From Sinonovacula constricta (Eukaryota; Mollusca; Bivalvia; Cardiida; Solecurtidae), in NCBI GenBank assembly GCA_007844125.1, contig CM017565.1, positions 9,188,885-9,252,884 of the forward strand: a DNA stretch of 64,000 bases, written 5' to 3'. Positions 36,761 to 47,285 of the stretch are shown here, piece by piece (the first letter of the stretch is position 1; every line of letters starts with the position of its first letter). A model generated the notes under the pieces. That model was not told where the DNA came from and did no database searches. It saw nothing but the letters and a program-made list of their open reading frames with translations. The position numbers and the translations under genes were made by a program.

Positions 36761-38769
36761 TGATTTGAACATCTTAATTTAACATCTTGTTTATTTAAAT
36801 GTAAATTTATTGCCATTGGCAAACCTATTCAGGAATTTCTTGCGGTTTTAAATCCCGATATGATTATGACTTTGAAGATTCGCAATCATATTTGAAGTAA
36901 TATGCCATAATTTGTTTGGAACCAATGTCTCTATGTCTTTGCATAAATATGCACATTATTTTGACTGGATTTGAAATCGTTGCGCATCTGAAGACTAGTT
37001 GAAACCGAAATCGGTTTACTCGGATCGCCTAAGTGTTTCGTCCGTTTTCATCGTTCCATTACAACATCATGTGGCAATGTCGATAATAGCCAAAGGGTGG
37101 CATTTGTATTTACTTTAAACCGTTCACTTAAACATGCACACATTGGTCGTCTTCAGCCTTCTATTCAAGCCATCATATTTGCAACAATACATATGCAATT
37201 ATTGGTCTGCTAGATAATGAATGGTACTAGATTATAAATAATAAATTAATCTTTTATTGCATGCAATAAATTTACCATTATTTTCAAGTTCAATTTTGAA
37301 TTGAAGATATGCAGACTTAAAATCTTTGCGAGTACTTTCAGAGATCATTCAAGGATATGATATCGTTGAATAGCATCATACAAGACAAATTACAGCAAAA
37401 ACAGAACAAGACATTTTTGATAGCAATAGTTATATACTGGCTTGAGTAGCAAATGATACAAAAACGTTGTTAATAATTTAAATTAATAGTGAGTTGCGTG
37501 TTTTCTTCAAAAATAACTTACTCGAAGTTCACTTCATTGACACTCTAAGCTAGTAAGCAATCGCTGATCAAATAAAACATAACCCTTGGACAAACACACT
37601 CACTTCCTGGCGTAAAAAAGTCAAGGGCAGATACAATCAGAATTACCAGATTTAATAGGTGGTAAAAATCCTCAACTACATCATATTTTGCAAGAAAAGA
37701 AAATACTGTTTGGTACACATGTATTGAATACCTTTAACGTTAAAAAGCGAGCAGGCAATGCAAATAAGTGAATTAAAGCTTTAAATATATCAACAAAAAG
37801 TATAACAACTGATTTAGAAAATATACACGTCAAACCTTTCTTGTAATTAAAAATGTAGACCATATAGACCATAATACGTTGTTCTTGCACAGAGCTTCAC
37901 TAGCCTATTCAACCTTTTATATTTCCCCATTCATATTTCCATGAGTTTTGATGTTTTATTTAGAAACCCTTTCAAAGCTACATCTAAGGTGTATTGCTTT
38001 GAAACTAACCAGAAACGTGTTATCTCAACCCTGTCATCTAATCAGCAGAGTCTTGGCAAGTTTATCCTGTCATTCATTGTGCTGTTTCCTTTTATTAAAA
38101 AGATCAACTTTTTCAATAACAGAATACAAGTAGCTAAATTACAGATGTTTTTCTTAGACTATGCATATACGACAAAGGGCAGTTTCATGTTCTGTCTCTA
38201 AAACTATGTTTTACCTGTAAGTGAGTTCATTGTTGCATTTTCAAGGTGATGGTATCATCGGAGTCATATTTCGAAATTCAATATTGTAAAAGCTGAATCA
38301 CTAAGTCAAAAACGGTAGGCTAATACAGCATAGTAAGTGGCATTTGATATGTCAGATAATTATAAAGTTAAAGTTATTTGTAAGTGTTATAGCTAAAAAC
38401 ATTTAACCAATATTCTTTCCGAGAAATTCACAGCAATTATAATGTATGTGCAACTATGTTTCATTCAAAGTGCTTGACATGATAGATTAGAGGCTCTTCG
38501 GAATCGAATAATAAATGGGTAGCAAAACAACTTCTGCTGTGTAGAAACTTGTTAACATTATAAATCACCATACCAAAACATCATCTGAAAGATAAAGGGC
38601 AGGGCACACAGTTGTCAATGCACCCATTCTTAGTCATGCTCTTTGTCAATATTTTGGTCAAATTAAAATCCATTATGTTTGAAAGTTTAGAAATGAAATG
38701 GACCTAAAATATAAATTTTCTTACCTTAGACAATTTTCTTTAACATTTAAATCGTTTTCAGAAGCTTAG
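36761..38769. other. Unannotated stretch
   Basis: No gene is called. Overlapping frames at 37941-38201 have no recognisable domain. Confidence 0.35.
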
Positions 38770-39530
38770 GCCAGTGTAATGTAGACATGATAAGCTTGAC
38801 CAAGCATTCCTAGCAACCTCTTGCATGTAGGTTCATTTATGTCTACAGGTCTAGTTGTCGAATCGACAAGGATGACTCTAGGACCGTGCTCTAACATCTT
38901 CCTTGCTTCAATCTTCTATTCATGACTTCTCATCTTTCAGGAGATTTATAGAAAACAGATTTCTGTCTTCGCCTTAGGTTATCAACCTTTCTTGTGGCCG
39001 ACAGACGAGCCTGTTATGAGCTCATGGTTTATTACGCTCTGTTGCAGTGTTGTCGTATAAAGTTAAGTTTGCACTCTTGTATCTGTCTCTGACGTAGACT
39101 AAGTCCACTGTTGCCAAGGCTGGGTTTTTCTGTTCCCTTTTGTAACAAACATTTTCGCTGAAACATTGTCAACAATTGTAGTAAGTTCAAATCTGTGCCT
39201 ACATAGCCTCACATAGAGACCCCCAATATGGGTTGAAGACCACCCTTCTGGTGTTTTGATTATTGGTCAGACTCTCCGCTTTCACTTGCTGGCGCTTGGC
39301 AAGTTAATATTTTCTGGTTTTTAATTCCTTTGAAGGTAAGATAGCAACTAAAGGTATTCTTCAGAACCGTTGCTATTGATTTCTTCATCTGGTTCGTCTA
39401 GCATGTTTAGGTGTGCTGGCTCTGGGCCATTGACGTTGATTTGCTGGTTACAAATCACCAAAACACGCCGGCTCTATTTACTACCACCAACAACTTAACA
39501 AAGTTGATCTTTATGTTAGATGGATCGACA
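38770..39530 (-). pseudogene. Possible decayed coding sequence or element
   Basis: This 760-bp patch is GC-richer than its flanks. On the minus strand it yields broken peptide-like stretches, for example NVNGPEPAHLNMLDEPDEE (about 39440-39380) and VDLVYVRDRYKSANLTLYD (about 39110-39050), separated by stops and frame changes. The look is of a dead transposon or retrocopy. I do not recognise the family. Confidence 0.3.
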
Positions 39531-39851
39531 TTGCTAATGTGTATGGTTTTATTCAACATAACCGAATTATGGCAGCACTAAATTGTTGCTTTGTGTTTAT
39601 TACCATGCATTACAATTGTCGGACTCGCTGTTATAAATGTTTGGAATGCCTTTGGAATACTTGTAGATCTTCTAGAATTAAAATGCCAATCATACAGAAA
39701 AGCAACCTAATTTTAACTTTTGACAAATATTGTTTTTTGGGCTGCACTGTTGTCAAAAGCAAAGCATGAACATGCATGAAACTATATATTATTTAGTTAT
39801 TAGGAAAATGATAAAGATGCTTTACTTAAAAATAGTTCATTTCTAATGGTA

Positions 39852-39880
39852 GGGAGATAAGTTGGGGTAAGGGATAAGGG
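39852..39880 (+). other. G-quadruplex candidate
   Basis: Four G runs (3, 4, 3 and 3) with loops of about 9, 3 and 4 bases: GGG...GGGGTAAGGGATAAGGG. Confidence 0.5.
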
Positions 39881-41782
39881 ATTTTGAAAACACTTTACAA
39901 TGTATTTAGATACTAGCAACTCGTATGATAGGTGGTTGATATTGACAACATGACCTAAAATGGTTGATCAACCACATTGGTTAATTTTTTACGAAAATAT
40001 ATATACATATATTTTTTTACATCGTTTAAATAATGCAAAATAATAATGAAAGTTTGTACACATTTTACAGGAATTTGTAAGACTGACATTGTTTGATAGC
40101 TTCCGTATCATCAGCAGATTGAGTGTGACACTAAGGATGCCACTCAATCTTGATCTAACACAAGCAACACAAATTCTCCTTCTCCCAAGAGTACAAAAAT
40201 AATCACATTTAATTGTGCCTTAAAATTCAGTTATTTATTCAGGTAAATTGCATGGTCAATGATTGAATGTATCCTACAGGTTTTTATGCAGCTTTCAGTC
40301 CACACTGATCACGCAAATCCTGTAAGTTTTAAGTCGTAAGATTTATTGAGCAGAGTGCGATACAATACACAAGACCTAGTTTTGACACTTTTTTTATTTT
40401 TAAAACAGTTAATTTTTATAGCGATGAAATAATAGCGAATATAAACAATAAGCGGTCTACAAAGTTTGCTCTAGAATTCAAACCGGTCATGTTAATGGCG
40501 TTTTATTGTTATCCATATAGAAACATGATTTGACTACTCTTAAGTATCATTGAACATTTGAAAATGACAAAATATTGCATATTTTTATGGTGTTGTCAGA
40601 GCAATGTGAGGACGACCAGCTTCTTACTAACTGAACTACAAATATTATGAGTTGACTTTTTGCATAGTAGTTCGCAAAATGTGCCGAGGTAAGTATACAC
40701 TGAAAGGCAAAACAAAAGTGGAAACGTAGAATTTTAGTTGATGAAAACAATATAATATTCAGAAAGTTATATAATTGAATCTTATTAAAAATGTTTACAA
40801 TATAAAGTTAACATTTATCAAGTTGCATGTTCAAACGATGCAAACAAAACGAGAAGACTCTTCAAAGCTGTTTTTCTGACTGTCCAACGTCTAGACTATT
40901 GCCCAGCGGTAGACCATACTTCCGTATCTATCTTGTTAGCGATAAGGTCTATCAATAATTTATAACTTGTTTTGACTATAGGTCTCAATAGCTTATACAG
41001 ACCAGAATAAGTATGATAGATTTGACAGACGGTTTTTAATCCTTCTGGTATAAAGTAAAGCGCACCGAAACATGTTGAAAAAGAACAACAAATTGTCATC
41101 TCAACTGACAACTAAAGTCGGTTGTAATGTCAGGCTCGACAGAAACCATATGCTTGTTATCTGATTCTTATGCACAAGTCAATAAAGCTCCCTTGCATGT
41201 TCGCAATATTATACACTTTTTAAAAATAATTCAAGAATATGAGCCAATAGATATTACTTAAATCAATTTATCATAATATATCAATTATTTAAAGCTGATA
41301 GAAAAAGCAATGTTCTGTTCAACAGAAACCACAATTAAAGTAGTTTAATTATCTAGAAAGTCGTATGATATTGGCAAACATGTATATTCATTAGAACAAT
41401 ACTGTTTATATTTTGTCTAGCAGTTAAAGTTTGTTTAAATATTTGTTTGTTTGCTAATAAAAATGTGTACAACAGTAGTATGTCTTCAACACTAATATTA
41501 TCAACTTGTTTCCTACTTTCGAACGAAATTATTACTATGTAGTTTAATATGGGTGTTCTCGTGTTTTTGTCACTCTTGTATTAAATTATGTGAGTGTACA
41601 TTTATACATAGGTCTTTCATATTTTAATATAGGTGTTTAATAGTACCTTTTTATACTTTTCCTATAAAACAAATATAAAGGGCCATATTTATTGTAAACA
41701 TATCTCATCCATGAAAAACTAAAATAATTTATGTTATACAGGTTTAATCTGCCTTTCTGGTTTGAGTTTGAGTTTTAAGTGA
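39881..41782. other. Unannotated stretch
   Basis: No gene is recognised. A 10-bp inverted repeat, AGATTGAGTG and CACTCAATCT (about 40116-40125 and 40141-40150), could form a hairpin with a 15-base loop. Confidence 0.4.
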
Positions 41783-44700
41783 TATGTGGGCAAACACTGA
41801 CTAAGACGGTAGTGTCGTCTACTTGAACTTCTTAGACCCCATGTCAACTCGCCGTGTGGGCACGGGTCACGGTCGTCCTTTTGAACTTCTCAGGTTTCAT
41901 GTCACCTCGCCTTGTGGGCACGGGTCACGGTCGTCCACTTGAATTTCTCAGACTCCATATCCACTCGGCGTGTGGGTACGAGTCACGGTCGTTCACGTGA
42001 ACTTTCAAGACTCCATATCCCCTCGCCGTGTGGGCACGGGTCACGGTCGTCCACTTGAACTTCTCAGGCTCCATGTCACCTCGCCGTGTGGGCACGGGTC
42101 ACGGTCGTCCACTTGAACTTCCCAGGCTCCATGTCATCCCGCCGTGTGGGCACGGGTCACGGTCGTCCACTTGAATTTCTCAGACTCCATATCCACTCGG
42201 CGTGTGGGTACGAGTCACGGTCGTCCACGTGAACTTTCAAGACTCCATATCCCCTCGCCGTGTGGGCACGGGTCACGGTCTTCGATTTGAACTTCCCAGA
42301 CTCCATATCCCCTTGCCGTGTGGGCACGGGTCACGGTATTCGACTTGAACTTCCCAGGCTCCATGTCATCTCGGCCTTTTGGCACGAGTCACGGTCGTCC
42401 ACTTGAACTTCTCAGGATCCATGTCACTTCGCAGTGTGGGCACGAGTCACGATCGTCCACTTGAACTTCCCAGGCTTCATGTCCCCTCGCCGTGTGGGCA
42501 CGAGTCACGGTCGTCCACTTGAACTTCTTAGGCTCCATGTCACTTCGCCGTGTGGGCACGTGTCACGGCCGTCCACTTGATCTTCCCAGGTTCCATGTCA
42601 TCTCGGCGTGTGTGCACGGGTCACGGTCGTCCACTTGAGCTTCTCAAGCTCCATGTCACCTCGCCGTGTTAGCACGGGTCACGTACGTCTACTTGAACCT
42701 CTCAGATTCCATGTCACTTCGCCTTGTGGGCACGGGTCACGGGTCACGGTCGTCCACTTGAACTTCCCAGACTCCATGTCATCTCGGCGTGTGGGCACGG
42801 GTCACGGTCGTCCACTTGAACTTCCCAGACTCCATGTCATCTCGGCGTGTGGGCACGGGTCACGGTCGTCCACTTGAATTTTTCAGACTCCATATCCACT
42901 TGGCGTGTGGGTACGAGTCACGGTCGTCCACATGAACTTTGCAGACTCAATATCTCCTCGCCGTGTGGGCACGGGTCACGGTCTTCGACTTAAACTTCCC
43001 AGGCTCCATGTCATCTCGGCCTTTTGGCACGAGTCACGGTCGTCCACTTGAACTTCTTAGGCTCCATGTCACTTCGCCGTGTGGGCACGTGTCACAGCCG
43101 TCCACTTGATCTTCCCAGGTTCCATGTCATCTCGGCGTGTGTGCACGGGTCACGGTCGTCCACTTGAGCTTCTCAAGCTCCATGTCACCTCGCCGTGTTA
43201 GCACGGGTCACGTACGTCTACTTGAACCTCTCAGATTCCATGTCACTTCGCCTTGTGGGCACGGGTCACGGTCGTCCACTTGAACTTCCCAGACTCCATG
43301 TCATCTCGGCGTGTGGGCACGGGTCACGGTCGTCCACTTGAATATTCTCAGACTCCATATCCCCTCGCCGGGTGGGCACGGGTCACGGTCGTCCACTTGA
43401 ACTTCCCAGGCTCCATGTCATCCCGGCGTGTGGGCACGGGTCACGGTCGTCCACTTGAACTTCCCAGGCTCCATGTCATCCCGGCGTGTGGGCACAGGTC
43501 ACGGTCGTCCACTTGAACTTCCCAGGCTCCATGTCATCCCGGCGTGTAGACACGGGTCACGGTCGTCCACTTGAATTTTTCAGACTCCATATCGACTCGG
43601 CGTGTGGGTACGAGTCACGGTCGTCCACTTGAACTTCCCAGGATCCATGTCCCCTAGCCGTGTGGGCACGGGTCACGGTCGTCCACTTGAAACTCTCAGA
43701 CGACATGTCCCCTCGCCGAATGGGCACGTGTCACGGTCATCCACTTGAACTTTCCAGACTCCATATCCCCTCGCCGTGTGGGCACAGGTCACGGTCTTCG
43801 ACTTGAACGTCCCAGGCTCAAAATCCACTCGGCTTGTGGGCACGGATTACGGTCGTCCATTTGAACGTCCCAGGCTCCATGTCACTTCGCCGTGTGGGCA
43901 CGGGTCACGATCGTCCACTTGAACTTCCCAGACTCCAAATCCACTCGGCTTGTAGGCACGGGTCACGGTCGTCCACTTGAACTTCCCAGGCTCCATGTCA
44001 CTTCGCGGTGTGGGCACGGGTCACGGTCGAACACTTGAACTTCACAGACTCCATATACCCACACCGTGTGCGCACGTGTCACGGCCGTCCACTTGAGCTT
44101 TCCAGGCTCCAAGTCATCTCGGCGTGTGGGCACGAGCCACAGTCGTCTACTCGAACTTCTCAGACTCCATATCCCCTCGCCGTGTGCTCACGGGTCACGG
44201 TCGTCCACTTGAACTTCTCAGACTCCATATACCCTCGCCGTGTGGGCACGGGTCATAATCGTCAACTTGAACTTCTAAGGCGCCATGTCACTTCGCGGTG
44301 TGGGCACGGGTCACTGTCGTCTACTTGAACATCTTAGACTCCATATACCCTCGCCATGTGGGCACGGGTCACGGTCGTCCACTTGAACTTCCCAGGCTCC
44401 ATGTCATCTCGGCGTGTGGGCACGGGTCACCGTCGTCCACTTGAACTTCCAAGGCTTCATGTCATCTCGGCGTGTGGGCACGGGTCACTGTCATCCACTT
44501 GAACTTCCCAGACTCCATATCCCCACGCCATGTGGGCACAGGTCACGGTCGTCCACTCGAACTACCTAGGCTCCATGTCATCTCGGATTGTGGGCACGGG
44601 TCACGGTCGTCCACTTGAACTTCCCAGGCTCCACGTCATCTCGGCGTGTGGGCATGGGTCACGGTCGTCCACTCGAACTTCCCAGGCTCCATGTCATCTC

Positions 44701-45011
44701 GGAATGTGGGCACGGGTCACGGTCGTCCACTCGAACTACATAGGCTCCATGTCATCTCGGATTGTGGGCACGGGTCACGGTCGTCCACTTGAACTTCCCA
44801 GGCTCCATGTCATCTCGGCGTGTGGGCATGGGTCACGGTCGTCCACTCGAACTTACCAGGCTCCATGTCATCTCGGATTGTGGGCACGGGTCACGGTCGT
44901 CCACTTGAACTTCTCAGACGCCATGTCCCACTCAGTGTTTTCACGAGTCACGGTCGTCCACTTGAACCTCTCAGACTCTATGTTACATCACCGTGTGGGC
45001 ACGAGTCACTC
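41783..45011. repeat. 58-bp minisatellite, about 55 copies, CpG-rich, with higher-order repeats
   Basis: Head-to-tail units with a 58-bp period, measured for example between the unit starts at 42028 and 42086. The unit is GTGTGGGCACGGGTCACGG followed by TCGTCCACTTGAACTTC, then CCAGGCTCCATGTCATCTCGGC (given in pieces). It is about 62% G+C, with five CpG per unit, against an AT-rich background. Two sub-types differ in the middle (CCATGTCA against CCATATCC). The first and last units are degenerate. Since 58 is not a multiple of three, successive units are read in different frames, and the long Arg/Ser/His-rich frames here (for example 44530-45027) are by-products, not genes. Higher-order blocks of 3, 4 and 9 units are visible. 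Confidence 0.97.
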
Positions 45012-45784
45012 TTGGGGCAAAACTTAAATGTGTGGTCATTTTTCAACTGATCTGTAGTACGCGTCATCGGTGCAAGTGAGATGTTATTCTACAGGATCCT
45101 TCCGCACATAGCAGTTAGACATCGCTGTTATGATCATTATTTTGTCACTGTATTGTACATAAAACATATACAAAACAAAAATAATGAATATGCACGTGTT
45201 TGCTGTTTACACGTTATCAGGTAAGCCCATAGTCAAAACATGCTGCACATGTTTCCACTGCATAACAATTTGCAGATACAGTCATCAAAACGAGTTTAGA
45301 ATGTAAATAACATACAGTTATCGTCTATAATGTATGAATATGTCATTTCCAAGTGTTAAATGTTCAGAAAGCACAGTAAGCATAACATTTTGATCAATGA
45401 CCAGATTTGAGACCAAGGTTTGATCATCTGCTTCTCCCCATATTACATTGACACATTATTACGTTAACACGTCGTAAAGATTTTTACATTTCTTTTGTAA
45501 CGAACTGACATGTAAGCAAACATAGTCGCACGGTAACAGGTAAAATATGAAAGCGATATTCTTAAATTTGAATGTTCATTTAGACCGAAATTAAATAAAA
45601 TTGTAAATGCAATATGGAATACTTACATTAAATAGTTCTTTGAACACTTTCCCATGTTTCATTGATAAAAATTGTAAATGATACATCTATAACTAAGATA
45701 ACAATTCGTAACGCATATATAACATGAAAGCGGTTAAGCAGCCACAACTATTACAGCTGTAGGAAACGCGTAATTCTCATTATG
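45012..45784. other. Unannotated stretch
   Basis: Nothing recognised to the right of the minisatellite. Confidence 0.4.
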
Positions 45785-46065
45785 TTATCACTTATGTAAA
45801 AAGTAGGTCAGACACATTTTTGTCCAACAAGAATCAAAGGATTGCCGCTTTTTTTCCTTAAGACCATTGATCTAGCGAACAATCATTGAGACCTCGAACA
45901 ATTACCCGCTCATTATCAGCCTTCTTTATAATTATAAGAGTAGAACATTGGTTCATTAGCATAATTACATGAAAGGAAAATCGGTCGGAATTTCGAGAAC
46001 GTAACTGAAATAATACTTGACCGGATAATACAAGCCCATGTACTGTAGAGACACCTTGCTTAAAA
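45785..46065. repeat. Dispersed repeat D, copy 2
   Basis: Partner of 35840-36110, in the same orientation. The best-conserved part is about 45955-46050, including GGAATTTCGAGAAC and TAATACTTGACC. Confidence 0.7.
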
Positions 46066-46184
46066 TTGTTTGTACACCTTCATCAAACCAAGCTAGTAGT
46101 CACTCTGAATATACTATTTGTAAAAAGTACAAAAATACTAACCTGACGTCTTAAAAAATTATTATTATAATTATAATAATCATA

Positions 46185-46290
46185 TTTTTGATAAATACAA
46201 TAATAATAATTATGATAACAAATACTAAAATAAATATAATAAAATATTATTTTAAATGTGGCAGACATCACTTCTAGTGCAGATAAATAT
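46185..46290. repeat. Short direct repeat E, copy 1
   Basis: Shares an AATCATATTTTT start and a nearly identical core, ATTATTTTAAATGTGGCAG...CTTCTAGTGCAGAT, with 47205-47285. Only about three differences in the 45-base core. Confidence 0.75.
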
Positions 46291-46448
46291 ATTGTTATTT
46301 TTTATTGTTATCAGTAAAACGTGTAAAACAGTTATATAGATATACCAAATATTAAATAGGTAAATAAGAAAAGGTCCTATCAAAAATTCCACACATATTC
46401 AGAGTCGAGACATAACACACAAAAAGAAAACAAACATCAGTTACCGCC

Positions 46449-46545
46449 TTAGAACGGTCAGTCGGCAAAAGAACCGACTGGGGCGCTTAAACCTGATTTG
46501 TGGAGCGCTCCAACCTCGCACGTCCTGAAGGTTTTTCTATCAAAC
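46449..46545 (-). repeat. Hairpin-bearing interspersed repeat H, copy 1
   Basis: On the minus strand it reads CCTTCAGGACGTGCGAGG, TTGGAGC, GTTTAAGCGCCC, then a hairpin CAGTCGG...CCGACTG (46459-46480; 7-bp stem, 8-base loop). The same order of blocks occurs at 57024 and 57915 on the plus strand. Confidence 0.75.
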
Positions 46546-47204
46546 AAACAAATAAAAGTGTAAATAAAAATATCCCGTCAAATTGAAACAACTAACAGGA
46601 AGCACCTGCACCGAGAGTTAAAACAGATACAATGAACCTACATACATACAAAATATCTAGTAGTTAAATAAACTATTAACTTATGTACAATATGTACAGT
46701 AGATAAAAGCCTCGGCAACCTAATAAAACTCCAAATGTGAGAGTAGTTTGAAATAAATCAGCCCAAACGCTGACGTATTACAAGAAAAATCAACTGCAAA
46801 ACATTAGTCGTTACTTGCAAAGTTGTTCAATGCGCAAACTGGATCCATGTGGCCGATAGAGCAGTTTTTCTTTTATATTCCCATATCTTCGGTAAGACAA
46901 AACAGTATAATTGTTACAAACTTTGAGAATCGGCTGTAAGTGGAACATCTGCTTCAGAAACAAAAACATGACGGTATACATTTGAACGGCCAAATACGCT
47001 ATATTGACTCATTCGTCCATTTTTAGTGATGTCGAAGTTAGCTTTATAATTTCATTATGACATCATTACAATTTTGTGGTTCATATTTTACTTGACTCAA
47101 TATATTAAGTTGTGTTAATTCGGACGTCTCAAAAAACAAAACGAAATATGTATTTAGAAATGTAGTGGTCATTTTTCGTTATTTCAGTAGCTGGATTGAA
47201 ATGT
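46546..47204. other. Unannotated stretch between repeats
   Basis: No feature recognised. This interval and repeat H lie between the two copies of direct repeat E. Confidence 0.4.
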
Positions 47205-47285
47205 TAAAAATCATATTTTTAATTAAATTTAAAATTATTTTAAATGTGGCAGACTTCACTTCTAGTGCAGATGTAAATACAACTA
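47205..47285. repeat. Short direct repeat E, copy 2
   Basis: Partner of 46185-46290, about 1 kb away in the same orientation. Confidence 0.75.

Noticed and set aside
41783..45011. CRISPR array
   Set aside because: Units are directly head-to-tail with no unique spacers, in a eukaryotic setting.
42608..45050. Several plus-strand frames with RVTVVHLNF/ELPRLHV repeats
   Set aside because: Produced by the 58-bp minisatellite read in rotating frames. No splice sites, start context or family resemblance.
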